From positions 394,842-458,841 of the forward strand of contig JAHCJP010000002.1 of assembly GCA_026126205.1 (NCBI GenBank): a stretch of DNA of 64,000 nt, given 5' to 3'. How positions within the stretch are numbered: the stretch's first letter is position 1; each line of letters starts with the position of its first letter. The stretch is from Maricaulaceae bacterium. Lineage in GTDB: Bacteria; Pseudomonadota; Alphaproteobacteria; Caulobacterales; Maricaulaceae. The position numbers and the translations under genes were made by a program. Below, piece after piece: positions 11,816 through 20,178 of this stretch. Below the pieces are notes generated by a model that was not told the DNA's origin, searched no databases, and saw only the letters and a program-made list of their open reading frames with translations.

Positions 11816-13354
11816 CTACATGCCGGGCGATGCGAAGGCGGCGACGTTCGTCCGCGTGCGCGCCGGTTCCGCCGCGCGACGCAGCGACAGCGCCTCGGCG
11901 ACATGCACGCGGCGAACGCCGTCCGACCCATCGAGATCGGCGATGGTGCGGGCGCAGCGCAGCACGCGGTGATAGCCGCGGGCGGTCAGGCCCATGGCCT
12001 CGGCGGCCTGGTTGATCAGCGCGGTTCCGCCGGCGTCCGGCTCCGCCGCATGTTCCAGCATGTCCCCGTCCAGGCGGGCGTTCAGGCGCCCGCGCTCGCC
12101 TTGCGCCTCGCGCGCCGCCAGAACGCGGGCGGCGGCCTCCTTGGTGCCTTCAGCGGGGGATGGCAGGGCGAGGTCGGCCGGCGTGACCGGCGGAACCTCC
12201 ACATGCAGGTCGATGCGGTCCATCATCGGGCCGGAGATGCGGGCCTGGTAGTCGGCGGCGCAGCGCGGCCCTCGCGCGCAGGCCGACCCGTCGGTCCCGG
12301 CCCAGCCGCAGCGGCAGGGATTCATCGCCGCGATCAACTGGAAGCGCGCCGGATAGGTGACATGGGCGTTGGCGCGGGCGACGGCGATTTCACCGGTCTC
12401 CAGCGGCTGGCGCAGCGAATCCAGCACCTGGGGGTGGAATTCCGGCAGTTCGTCGAGAAACAGCACTCCGTGGTGGGCCAGCGAGGCCTCGCCGGGTTTG
12501 GCCTTGACGCCGCCGCCGACCATGGCGGCCATCGAGGCGGAATGATGCGGTGAACGGAACGGGCGCGCACGGGTCAGCCGTCCGCGCTCCAGCAGGCCGG
12601 CCACGGAATGCACCATCGAGGTTTCAAGCAGTTCGCGCGCCGACAGCGGCGGCAGCAGGCCAGGCAGCCGAGCGGCCAGCATCGACTTGCCGGAGCCGGG
12701 CGGACCGGTCATCAGCATGTTGTGGCCGCCGGCGGCGGCGATCTCCAGCGCCCGCTTGGCGCTCTCCTGGCCCTTGACGTCGCGCAGGTCCGGGCCGCCG
12801 CCGGCCTCGACCAGCTCTCCCGGCGCCGGGCGAGCCAGCGCCTGGGTTCCGCGGAAATGATTGACGATCTGGATCAGCGTGCGCGGCGCCAGCACGGCGA
12901 GATCGCCGCCGGCCCAAGCGGCCTCCGCCCCGCAGGCCTCGGGACAGATGAAGCCCAGCCCCTCGGCGTTGGCGGCCATGGCCGCGGGCAGAACCCCCGG
13001 CGTCGGCGCGATCGAACCGTCCAGCCCCAGTTCGCCGAAAGCCAGATGCTCGGCCGCCGCCTCGGCGGGCAGCACGCCCATCGAGGCCATGATGGCGATG
13101 GCGATCGGCAGGTCGAAATGCGATCCCTCCTTTGGCCGGTCGGCGGGGGCGAGATTGACGATCAGCCGTTCGGGGGGCAGCGACAGGCCAATGGCGGCGA
13201 AGGCGGCGCGCACGCGCTCGCGGCTTTCGGCCACGGCCTTGTCGGCGAGGCCGACGACGCAGAATATCGGGTTGCCCCCGGCCAGCTGCACCTGCACGTC
13301 GACGCGCCGCGCCTCCGCGCCCTCGAACGCCACCGAAGCCGTGCTGGCCGCCAT
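11816..13354 (-). CDS. comM: ComM/YifB-family Mg-chelatase-like AAA+ ATPase
   Basis: 512 residues from MAASTASVAFEG, the usual family length. An SD-like aagggag lies about 7 bases before this ATG, so I reject the 31-residue extension upstream. The N-terminal ChlI-like domain has VVGLADKAVAESRERVRAA and LPPERLIVNLAPAD. The AAA+ core has Walker A GPPGSGKSM, Walker B VLFLDELPEF and the FQLIAAMNPCRCG segment with a C-terminal Mg_chelatase region (ARTIADLDGS). Family knowledge: ComM is a hexameric helicase promoting branch migration during integration of transformed DNA in Vibrio and Legionella. Start-codon context and a sigma70-like promoter 113 bases upstream support separate transcription. Confidence 0.92.
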   Translation of the reverse strand: MAASTASVAFEGAEARRVDVQVQLAGGNPIFCVVGLADKAVAESRERVRAAFAAIGLSLPPERLIVNLAPADRPKEGSHFDLPIAIAIMASMGVLPAEAAAEHLAFGELGLDGSIAPTPGVLPAAMAANAEGLGFICPEACGAEAAWAGGDLAVLAPRTLIQIVNHFRGTQALARPAPGELVEAGGGPDLRDVKGQESAKRALEIAAAGGHNMLMTGPPGSGKSMLAARLPGLLPPLSARELLETSMVHSVAGLLERGRLTRARPFRSPHHSASMAAMVGGGVKAKPGEASLAHHGVLFLDELPEFHPQVLDSLRQPLETGEIAVARANAHVTYPARFQLIAAMNPCRCGWAGTDGSACARGPRCAADYQARISGPMMDRIDLHVEVPPVTPADLALPSPAEGTKEAAARVLAAREAQGERGRLNARLDGDMLEHAAEPDAGGTALINQAAEAMGLTARGYHRVLRCARTIADLDGSDGVRRVHVAEALSLRRAAEPARTRTNVAAFASPGM

Positions 13355-13466
13355 GGTCCGCTCCCTTGTGTCCGTCCGGGCGCCGCGTTGTTCGCGGCTG
13401 CGGTAAGTCCCCGCCAGCGCATAGGTTTTCCACAGATTGCGGAACACCGGCGATCAAAACAGGAAC

Positions 13467-13497
13467 ATTATAAGAACTATCGCGGCGGTCGAGTCAA
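13467..13497 (-). promoter_or_regulatory. Sigma70-like promoter for comM
   Basis: Reading the minus strand, TTGACT (13497-13492) is followed by a 19-base spacer and a consensus TATAAT (13472-13467), about 113 bases upstream of the comM ATG. The spacer is longer than the ideal 17, so strength is uncertain. A GAGTC (GANTC, the CcrM methylation target) overlaps the -35 region. Confidence 0.5.
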
Positions 13498-13512
13498 GTC
13501 TGTGCATAAACC

Positions 13513-13528
13513 GTAAATGGAAATTAAC
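13513..13528. promoter_or_regulatory. CtrA-box-like motif GTAA-N7-TTAAC upstream of comM
   Basis: GTAA at 13513-13516 and TTAAC at 13524-13528 with exactly 7 bases between match the CtrA consensus TTAA-N7-TTAAC at all but one position. It lies 16 bases upstream of the comM -35 hexamer and touches the stop codon of the TPR gene. CtrA is the alphaproteobacterial cell-cycle regulator; binding here is inference. Confidence 0.35.
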
Positions 13529-14214
13529 TATTCGTCGATGACGACCACGTTGTCGGGCGCGGCGCGGCGGCCGGTGCGGCGCGCCTCAAGTATGCGTCCG
13601 CGGATCAACAGCGTCTCGACATCGGCCGGGTCCAGCTCCCGCGCGCGGTTCATATCCGTCTCGGCGCCGTCATAGTCGCCCAGCATCAGTTTCGCCTCGG
13701 CGCTGCGCCGCCACGCCTCGGGTTCCTCGGGGTCGATCCCGGCCGCGGCCGCCGCGGCGGAGAGCGCGACGCTCCACTCGTCCATGGCGGCGGCGGCGCG
13801 GGCGCGGCCAAGCCATAACGGCGCGGATTCCGGCGACAGGTCCAGCGCATGGCCATAGGCGCGCAGGGCGCCCGCCGGTTCGCGCGCCGCCATCCAGGCC
13901 TCGCCGGCCTCGGCGTATTGCAGCACGCGCGCGGCGCGCGGCCCGCCGTCAGGAGCGGCGGCCACGGCCTCCAGCCGCGCTGCGCCGTCGCGATTGTAGC
14001 CGAGACGGACCAGCGCCCGCGCCTCGCAGTGCCGGGGCAGCCAGCCGCCGCCCTCGAATTTCCAGGTCAGGGCGTCCTCATAGGCGCTGACGGGGTCGGT
14101 CTCCACCTGCTCCAGACAGGCGGCGTAGCGCGCGCGCTCGGCGGCCTCGAAGGCGCTGTCCTGCGCGGCGGAAGCCAGGGCGAAAAGCGCCGGAAGAACT
14201 GTCAGAACACCCAT
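13528..14214 (-). CDS. Secreted TPR-repeat protein
   Basis: 228 residues starting with a short signal peptide (MGVLTVLPALFALASAAQD), so likely periplasmic. The body is a run of helix-pair repeats of the TPR type. Recognisable units include GALRAYGHALDLSPESAPLWLG, EWSVALSAAAAAAGIDPEEP and DYDGAETDMNRARELDPADVET; the final unit ends in a basic and acidic tail. Family knowledge: TPR proteins are protein-protein adaptors, so no enzymatic role can be assigned. It sits upstream of comM on the same strand with a promoter-bearing gap of 173 bases, so it is probably an independent unit. Confidence 0.75.
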   Translation of the reverse strand: MGVLTVLPALFALASAAQDSAFEAAERARYAACLEQVETDPVSAYEDALTWKFEGGGWLPRHCEARALVRLGYNRDGAARLEAVAAAPDGGPRAARVLQYAEAGEAWMAAREPAGALRAYGHALDLSPESAPLWLGRARAAAAMDEWSVALSAAAAAAGIDPEEPEAWRRSAEAKLMLGDYDGAETDMNRARELDPADVETLLIRGRILEARRTGRRAAPDNVVVIDE

Positions 14215-14284
14215 GATCCCACCATCCCGAAACCGTCTTTCCGAGAGCCTAGGCCCGGCTTTCCGCTGTCACAACCGGGCCGCA

Positions 14285-14740
14285 TCAGCTTTTCCAGCGC
14301 CGTGGCGCAAACAGCGCATAGACGAATCCGCCCGCCGCCCCGGTCAGCACGAACGCCAATAGACCGGCGAGGCTGCGCGTGGCGGCGATGGGGTGCATGC
14401 CGAAAGCGCTGTTCATCAGCAGAATCGCGGCCAGCACGGCCACCGCCCCGGCGAGGGTGAAACCGAACAGGCGCAGCTTCGGCGCGAAATGCACGATGGG
14501 CGAGGCGACGGCCAGGGCGATGAAAAAGCCGATGGCGGTGACCAGCCCGTACATCGGCGAAAAACCGGCCAGATCCTGAAGCGTCGTGCGCACGCGCACA
14601 TCCATGCCGATGTCGGCCCCCAGCGCGGACAGCGCGGCGAGATTGAACTGCGTCTGCGCAACCGCGGCCAGCGCCGTGGCCACAACCACGCCCAGCGCAA
14701 AAGCGATCAGCGCACGAACGATCAGGCCGGTGACGCGCAT
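14285..14740 (-). CDS. Small four-helix membrane protein of unknown function
   Basis: 151 residues from MRVTGLIVRALIAF; a perfect-looking SD (aaaggag) sits 5 bases upstream, so I reject the longer frame to 14797. Hydrophobic helices occur at about 3-25, 57-80, 86-108 and 122-146. The first could alternatively be a signal anchor, with a soluble loop (about 27-56) after it. I do not recognise a family. It is divergent from the first PQQ dehydrogenase gene with 92 bases between starts. Confidence 0.7.
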   Translation of the reverse strand: MRVTGLIVRALIAFALGVVVATALAAVAQTQFNLAALSALGADIGMDVRVRTTLQDLAGFSPMYGLVTAIGFFIALAVASPIVHFAPKLRLFGFTLAGAVAVLAAILLMNSAFGMHPIAATRSLAGLLAFVLTGAAGGFVYALFAPRRWKS

Positions 14741-14832
14741 GGATGCTCCTTTGACGCAAACCGCTTGCGCGGCGCAGTATGGGGCAAAGCTTCGCATTTG
14801 TCCGCAAGCGCCTTTGCAAAGGACGCCGCCCC

Positions 14833-15936
14833 ATGCGCGCCATCGCCCTCGCCCTAGCCTTCATGCTGGCCCCCGCCGCCCTGTCTCAGGACGGGCATGA
14901 ATACCGCGTTGAAACCGTCGCCGAAGGGCTGGTCCATCCCTGGTCGCTGGCTTTCCTGACCGACGGGATGATGCTGGTCACCGAACGCCCCGGCCGCCTG
15001 CGCCTGATCGAGAACGGCGTATTGCATGAGACGCCGGTTTCCGGTGTTCCACAGGTCTTCGCGGCCGGGCAGGGCGGATTGCTGGACGTGGCGCCGGACC
15101 CGGATTTCGCGGATAATGGCCTGATATATCTCGTCTATTCCCACGGTGACGCGGCGGCGAACACCACGGCGCTGGCGCGGGCGCGCTTCAACCCGGCGGC
15201 GCATGCCCTGCAAGACCTGGAGGTGCTGTTCACCGCGCAAGCAATGCGGCGCACCAGCGCCCATTATGGCGGGCGCATCGCGTTTCTGGCCGATGGAACC
15301 TTGCTGCTCGCCCTCGGCGACGGGTTCGACCACCGCGAACGGGCGCAGAGCCGCGCCGACCATTTCGGAACCGTGGTGCGGCTGAACCGCGACGGCTCGA
15401 TCCCGCCGGACAATCCGTTCGCGGCGGAAGGCGGCGCGGCGGCGGCGATCTACACTTATGGCCACCGCAATCCGCAGGGCCTCGCCATCGATCCCGAAAC
15501 AGGAACCGTCTATCTGAATGAACACGGCCCGGCGGGCGGCGACGAAATCAACGTGCTGGTCCCCGGCGGCAATTACGGCTGGCCGCTGGCCACGCGGGGC
15601 ATGGACTATACCGGCGCGCGGGTGACGCCGTTCAGCGACTATGAAGGGACCATCTCCCCGATCGTCGACTGGACGCCTTCCATCGCCCCCTCCGGGCTGG
15701 CGGTTTATGACGGCGACCTGTTCCCGCGCTGGCGCGGCGATTTGTTCTCCGGCGCGCTGGCCGGCATGCATGTGCGGCGCACGATCATGCGCGACGGCGC
15801 GGTGGCGGGCGAGGAAAGCCTGCTGGAGGAGCTGGGGCGGCGCATCCGCGATGTGCGCGAGGGGCCGGACGGGGCGCTCTACATCCTCACCGATCATGCC
15901 GACGGGCAGGTGTTGCGCCTGGTCCCGGCGGAGTAG
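14833..15936 (+). CDS. Secreted PQQ-type aldose sugar dehydrogenase (YliI-like), copy 1
   Basis: 367 residues with a cleavable signal peptide (MRAIALALAFMLAPAALSQD), so periplasmic. It is the soluble glucose dehydrogenase/Hedgehog-interacting-protein type beta-propeller: HPWSLAFLTDGMMLVTERPGRL, GGLLDVAPDPDF, GHRNPQGLAIDPETG, NEHGPAGGDEIN and the C-terminal VREGPDGALYILTD are family signatures that contact PQQ and calcium. Family knowledge: these enzymes oxidise the C1 hydroxyl of aldoses and feed electrons to the respiratory chain. I see no PQQ biosynthesis genes in the window. The nitrilase-fold gene follows after 3 bases, suggesting an operon. A paralogue lies at 23972-25129. Confidence 0.88.
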   Translation: MRAIALALAFMLAPAALSQDGHEYRVETVAEGLVHPWSLAFLTDGMMLVTERPGRLRLIENGVLHETPVSGVPQVFAAGQGGLLDVAPDPDFADNGLIYLVYSHGDAAANTTALARARFNPAAHALQDLEVLFTAQAMRRTSAHYGGRIAFLADGTLLLALGDGFDHRERAQSRADHFGTVVRLNRDGSIPPDNPFAAEGGAAAAIYTYGHRNPQGLAIDPETGTVYLNEHGPAGGDEINVLVPGGNYGWPLATRGMDYTGARVTPFSDYEGTISPIVDWTPSIAPSGLAVYDGDLFPRWRGDLFSGALAGMHVRRTIMRDGAVAGEESLLEELGRRIRDVREGPDGALYILTDHADGQVLRLVPAE

Positions 15937-15939
15937 GGC

Positions 15940-17070
15940 ATGCGGCTGTCCGGTTTCATAGCGGCGGGGGTCATCGCGCTGGCGCTGCTCGGCTGGGTGG
16001 CGTTCCGTTACTGGCCGGCCGAACCGCGGGCCGAGCCGCATTTTATCGCCGCCTATGACGAATTCGGCGCCCGGACCGGAGCCAGCATGGTCGGCGTACA
16101 GCCCTGGCTGACCCCGGCCGACTACCGCGACGCCCTGGCGCTGCGCCAGCGCCTCGACGGCTATGTGTCCGAGGCCGCCCGCATGGGCTGGATCACCGAA
16201 CGCAGCGTCGTCGTGTTTCCCGAACACATCGGCACATGGCTGGTGGCGGTTGACGCCCCGGCGGCGGCCTATGGCGCGCGCGGCGTGGACGGCGCGATGA
16301 CGGCGCTGATCGCGGCGCGACCGTTCGGCTTTCTGGGCGCCTATCTGCGCTCGGACGAGGCCGACCGCGCCGCCGCCGCCATATTCCGCATGCGCGCGGA
16401 TGCGATGGCCGCGGCCTATACCGACGTGTTCGGCGCGCTGGCGCGCGATTACGGCGTCACCATCGCGGCGGGATCGATCGTGCTGCCGGCGCCGCGGATA
16501 GAGGATGGCCGGGTCGTGGCCGGCGATGGCCCGCTCTACAATGTCTCGGCGGTGTTCGGGCCGGACGGGCGGGCGATGGCGCCGCTGGTGTTGAAAACCT
16601 ATCCCATCCCGTCAGAGGCCGGCTTCACCGCCGCCGGGCCGGCGGAGCAGCCGGTGTTCGACACCCCGGCCGGGCGGCTGGGCGTGCTGATCTGCGCCGA
16701 TTCCTGGCACCCGGACCTGTATGAAAGCTTGCGCGAAGGCGGGGCGGAGCTGCTGGCCGTTCCGGCTTATCTGCAACCCTCCGGCATATGGGCCGAACCC
16801 TGGGGCGGCTATGTCACCCCCTGGCCGGATGACGCCTACCGCGAACACGCCGGCCTGCTGACCGAGGGCGAGGCCTGGGTGACCTATTCCATGCCGGGCC
16901 GGGCGGGTGAACATGGCCTGCGCGCCGGGCTGACGGTGTTTCTGGACGGGCGGCTGTGGGATCTGGGGGCCGACGGGCGCACGCTGGCGCGCGCGGGTGA
17001 CGCCTTCCATGTCGGCAGCCGCGAAATCGGCGGCGTCATCTCGGTGCTGTGGCTGGAGGAGGAAGGCTAA
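15940..17070 (+). CDS. Membrane-anchored carbon-nitrogen hydrolase (nitrilase superfamily)
   Basis: 376 residues with an N-terminal hydrophobic anchor (SGFIAAGVIALALLGWVAF), the rest presumably periplasmic. The catalytic triad of the superfamily is visible: Glu in VVFPEHIGTW, Lys in LVLKTYPIPSE and Cys in GVLICADSWHPDLY. Family knowledge: members hydrolyse nitriles, amides or carbamyl groups, or transfer acyl chains as in Lnt. This protein has a single helix, unlike the multi-helix Lnt. It starts 3 bases after the PQQ dehydrogenase stop, so co-expression is likely. Its 3' end overlaps the convergent secernin-like gene by 4 bases. Substrate is unknown. Confidence 0.8.
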   Translation: MRLSGFIAAGVIALALLGWVAFRYWPAEPRAEPHFIAAYDEFGARTGASMVGVQPWLTPADYRDALALRQRLDGYVSEAARMGWITERSVVVFPEHIGTWLVAVDAPAAAYGARGVDGAMTALIAARPFGFLGAYLRSDEADRAAAAIFRMRADAMAAAYTDVFGALARDYGVTIAAGSIVLPAPRIEDGRVVAGDGPLYNVSAVFGPDGRAMAPLVLKTYPIPSEAGFTAAGPAEQPVFDTPAGRLGVLICADSWHPDLYESLREGGAELLAVPAYLQPSGIWAEPWGGYVTPWPDDAYREHAGLLTEGEAWVTYSMPGRAGEHGLRAGLTVFLDGRLWDLGADGRTLARAGDAFHVGSREIGGVISVLWLEEEG

Positions 17071-18182
17071 AGCCAGCGCCGCGTCCAGTCCCGCGCCGCC
17101 GCCTCGGCGCCGGAAAGGTCATCGCCCTGCATGCCGGCGAACACAGCCACCTCCGCCCCGGCGAGGCTTTCCCGCACCGCGGCGCGAAACGCCTTGTCCC
17201 TTGCGGCGCGGGCGCGCAGCGCCTCCCCCCGCGCCCACAGGCTTTCGTCCAGTGCCGTCCACGCGCCGGAAAAGCCGGCGGGCTTGAACAGTGACAGGCA
17301 GGGCGCGGGCGTGGCCGTGAACGCCGCCAGCGGCGGATGCGCGGGTTTCAGCCGCACGATCATCGACGCGGTGGTGGCGCTGGGCCGCAGTGGCGGGCGC
17401 GCATGCATGCACACATCGCGGTTCGACCCGCCGGAAAAGCCGTCGCCCTTCGCATGACGGCGCATCAGCGCCGCGAGGCGGCCAAGGCTGATCGCGCCCG
17501 CGCCTTCATCAAGCCCGGCCTCGTTCAGCGCGATGCGCGCGGCGGCGCAGGCCAGACGCGGCATGAAGAAGGCTTCGTGCGCGGTCTTGAAATCGCCGCC
17601 GGGCGGCGGCGCGCTGGCGCGGTGGAAATCATCGGTGATGGTGTAGGTGTTGGAGATCACGGCGCGATCGCGCAGGCGCTGCAAGGCCCATTCGCGCCCG
17701 GCGGTCTCCAGTTTCCAGATCTCGCGCCCGTCGGCGATCAGGAAGGAATTGTCATAGCGGAAGGCCTTGTTGCGGTATCCCGCCGGGCCGCCCTGGCCAT
17801 GCGTCTCCAGCAGGGTGACGATGGCCTCGCACGCCTCGGCGGCGCTGACCGCGCGCTCCAGTCCCAGCCGCACCAGATCCATGCCCAGCAGGGCCGCGCC
17901 GCGTTTCAGAACCGATTTGCCGAACACCGCCTCATTGCCGATGGCGACCCCGGCGTCGTTCACCCCCATCTCGGCGCCCCACATCCATGCCGGGCGCGAG
18001 ATGATGACGCCGCGCCGGTTCGGAACCTGCGCGATCTCGATATGGGTGCAGCGCAGGGTGGCGGCCTTGTCGCCGCGCACGGGAGCGTGGCGCTCGACAT
18101 GTTGCGGCTCGTCCGGCTCGCGGTCGGAGTTCTTGGCGAACCAGACCGCGCCGCCGTCGCGAATGGCCAGCGTGTCGCACAT
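17067..18182 (-). CDS. Secernin-like C69-family peptidase (Ntn hydrolase)
   Basis: 371 residues starting MCDTLAIRDGGAVWFAKNSDREPDEPQ. Cys2 becomes the N-terminal nucleophile after Met removal, and FAKNSDR is the secernin/C69 signature. RPAWMWGAEMGVNDAGVAIGNEAVF and SNTYTITDDF are further conserved blocks, and the C-terminal half carries SNRDVCMHARP. Family knowledge: bacterial C69 enzymes are dipeptidases; secernins lack proven peptidase activity in animals, so function here is tentative. It begins 3 bases before the amine oxidase stop region and both genes run on the minus strand, so amine oxidase and peptidase may share a transcript. Confidence 0.85.
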   Translation of the reverse strand: MCDTLAIRDGGAVWFAKNSDREPDEPQHVERHAPVRGDKAATLRCTHIEIAQVPNRRGVIISRPAWMWGAEMGVNDAGVAIGNEAVFGKSVLKRGAALLGMDLVRLGLERAVSAAEACEAIVTLLETHGQGGPAGYRNKAFRYDNSFLIADGREIWKLETAGREWALQRLRDRAVISNTYTITDDFHRASAPPPGGDFKTAHEAFFMPRLACAAARIALNEAGLDEGAGAISLGRLAALMRRHAKGDGFSGGSNRDVCMHARPPLRPSATTASMIVRLKPAHPPLAAFTATPAPCLSLFKPAGFSGAWTALDESLWARGEALRARAARDKAFRAAVRESLAGAEVAVFAGMQGDDLSGAEAAARDWTRRWL

Positions 18183-18185
18183 CGC

Positions 18186-19544
18186 CTATCCCTTCAGCGC
18201 CGCGCGCGCCTCGTCCGCCGCGCGTTCGGCGGCCTGCAGCGCGCCTTCGAAATAGCCATACCATTCGCTGGCGGTCTCGGTTCCCGCCACATGCACGGCG
18301 CCGAAGGGCGCGCGCAGATGCTGGCCCAGGCTGGTCCACACGCCGGGGCCCATCAGGGCGGCGTAGCAGCCGCGGGTGAACTCCTCCGCCGTCCAGTCCT
18401 GATCGGCGTAGTCCATCGGCTCCAGCGCCTGCGGCCCGAAGAAGCGGGCGAAGCCGGCCAGCACCGCCTGTTTGCGCTTTTCCGGGTCGCGGCCCGACCA
18501 GTAGCGGGCCTGGTCGCCCTCGACGAAGCCCAGCAGCAGGCCGGTGTCCTTGCCCGCCTCGGTATTGTCGAACGCGACGCGCACCACGCCGTCGCCGGCC
18601 ACGGCCTGCCCGGCCAGGCCCTGATCGCGCCAGAACGGGCGCTGATACTGCGCCACGCACTTGATGCACGCCCCGGCCGGCATGCGCCGCCACAGCGCAT
18701 CGCGCGGCCCCGGCAGGGCGGGGGAGAAGGCGATGCGCAGCGCCTGCCCCGGGGGCAGGGCGAGGATCGCCCGCCGCGCGCGGTAGGCGGTCTTCGCCGT
18801 TTTCACCGTCACGCCGTCATCGCTCCATTCGATGCGGCTGACCGGCTCGTCATAACCCGGAACGCCTTCGGGCAGGCTGGCGGCCATTTTCTGCGCCAGC
18901 CCGGCGATTCCGCCGTGCAGCCGGTCCTGCTGCGCGCCGCCGGAGACCGACAACAGCCGGTCCAGCGAACCGCCGGAGCGGGCGTAGAACAGGCCATGCA
19001 ACAGCGAGATTTCATGCGCCTCGGCCGCGAACACCGCGCCGATGCCGACCGCGAACATCGCCCGCGCCCCGCGCGTGCGCCCCTTGCGCGCCATCCATTC
19101 GGCGACCGTGATATGGTCCCATTCCTGCGCCTTCGGATGCGCCCAGGGGCGCAAGGTGTCGATGGTTTTGGCCATGCCCTCGAAGGCCGACATCATGCCG
19201 TGCAGGTCCAGCAGCACCGGCAAGGGCAGTTTCGGGATCGTGCCGCGATAGCGGCGAAGCCTGTCCCCGTCGGCGACCAATCGGTCGCCTTCATCCCACA
19301 GCGGATAGACCGCGGCGCCGTGCGCGGCGGCCAGCGCATAGAGCCGGTCCTGCCCCGGCCCGGCCCATTGCCCGCCCAGATCCACCTCGTCGCCATTGCC
19401 GAACCGGTGCAGCAGCGCCCGGCCGCCGGGGCGGGCGCGCGCCTCCACCAGCCGCACGCGGAAATCCCCGGCCAGCAACTGCGCCGCGCGCAGGCCGGAA
19501 TAACCGGCCCCGACGATCACCACGTCATGGGTGAAATCCGCCAT
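18186..19544 (-). CDS. Flavin-dependent amine oxidase family protein
   Basis: 452 residues from MADFTHDVVIVGAG; agggga lies 7 bases upstream of this ATG, which decides the start over a longer frame to 19574. The Rossmann fingerprint VVIVGAGYSGLRAAQLL is at residues 7-23, followed by LVEARARPGGRA and the GGQWAGPGQDRLYALA block of the monoamine oxidase family. The C-terminal FAD motif (GAVHVAGTETASEWYGYFEGALQAAERAADE) contains the Tyr-Gly-Tyr region near the flavin. Family knowledge: oxidative deamination of primary or polyamines; substrate is not deducible. No signal peptide, so probably cytoplasmic. The secernin-like gene follows immediately. Confidence 0.85.
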   Translation of the reverse strand: MADFTHDVVIVGAGYSGLRAAQLLAGDFRVRLVEARARPGGRALLHRFGNGDEVDLGGQWAGPGQDRLYALAAAHGAAVYPLWDEGDRLVADGDRLRRYRGTIPKLPLPVLLDLHGMMSAFEGMAKTIDTLRPWAHPKAQEWDHITVAEWMARKGRTRGARAMFAVGIGAVFAAEAHEISLLHGLFYARSGGSLDRLLSVSGGAQQDRLHGGIAGLAQKMAASLPEGVPGYDEPVSRIEWSDDGVTVKTAKTAYRARRAILALPPGQALRIAFSPALPGPRDALWRRMPAGACIKCVAQYQRPFWRDQGLAGQAVAGDGVVRVAFDNTEAGKDTGLLLGFVEGDQARYWSGRDPEKRKQAVLAGFARFFGPQALEPMDYADQDWTAEEFTRGCYAALMGPGVWTSLGQHLRAPFGAVHVAGTETASEWYGYFEGALQAAERAADEARAALKG

Positions 19545-19635
19545 GTGACATTCCCCTGTCATCACGCGCCGCAAAGCCTAGCCCGCCGCGCCGGGCGCGG
19601 TAAGATGGACAAAACCGCGTAAGGAGACAGCCCAG

Positions 19636-20160
19636 ATGACCACCGCCCGCAAGGAAGAAGACCAGTATCTGTCCGCCGACGAACGCGAGCTGGTGGCCGG
19701 CAGCCATCATCCGGCGCTGGGCGATCTGCCGGACGATGAATTGAAGAAGCTGGTCAAGCTGGTGCGCGAACGCCGCGACCGCGCCGCCGACATCGCCCGC
19801 CGCCAGCGGCGCGAAATGCGCGGCAAGGCCCGCCCGCAAGGCGCCAAGGCCGCCAGCGGCGACGCCGGAACGCGCATCAAGATCAGCATTCTGTCGCAGG
19901 CGATGAAGCGCCTGAACAGCGAGGCCTCGCGGCGCAACAAGAAGGCTGCGCGGGCCGAGCTGGCCGGAAATATGCGCAAGGCGCTGGAGATGAAAAAGGC
20001 CGCCGCCGCCGCGAAACGCCCGGCCAGCCAGACCGCCAGCAAGGGTATGAAGAAGAACCCGAACCGCAAGAACGAACAATTGTCGGACCCGCGCGAGGTC
20101 GGCCGCGTCTCGCAGCAGATCAAGAAGGCGCAGGCCAAGCGCGACGGCAAGAAGGGCTAG
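19636..20160 (+). CDS. Lys/Arg-rich conserved hypothetical protein
   Basis: 174 residues with a good SD (aaggag) 9 bases before the ATG. It is highly charged: an acidic N-terminus (KEEDQYLSADERELV), a basic coiled or helical middle (RERRDRAADIARRQRREMR, RLNSEASRRNKKAAR) and a Lys/Ala-rich tail ending KKAQAKRDGKKG. No membrane segment. I do not recognise a named family. The composition suggests a nucleic-acid-binding role, but that is inference only. It stands alone between the divergent amine oxidase and the convergent ftsK. Confidence 0.7.
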   Translation: MTTARKEEDQYLSADERELVAGSHHPALGDLPDDELKKLVKLVRERRDRAADIARRQRREMRGKARPQGAKAASGDAGTRIKISILSQAMKRLNSEASRRNKKAARAELAGNMRKALEMKKAAAAAKRPASQTASKGMKKNPNRKNEQLSDPREVGRVSQQIKKAQAKRDGKKG

Positions 20161-20173
20161 GGTCCGGACCCTA
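20158..20173. repeat. 16-bp perfect palindrome between convergent genes
   Basis: TAGGGTCCGGACCCTA is self-complementary over all 16 bases. It overlaps the stop codon of the upstream gene and lies 5 bases from the ftsK stop. It could act as a bidirectional terminator stem, though there is no clean T-run on either side (aggtttt to the right). A related partial copy (AGGGCCGGACCCTAG) sits at the next convergent junction near 25132-25146. Confidence 0.6.
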
Positions 20174-20178
20174 AGGTT

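Noticed and set aside
17337..19622. A 760-codon plus-strand frame opposite the secernin-like and amine oxidase genes
   Set aside because: Both minus-strand genes have intact family motifs; the plus-strand frame has no recognisable domain and GC-shadow composition.
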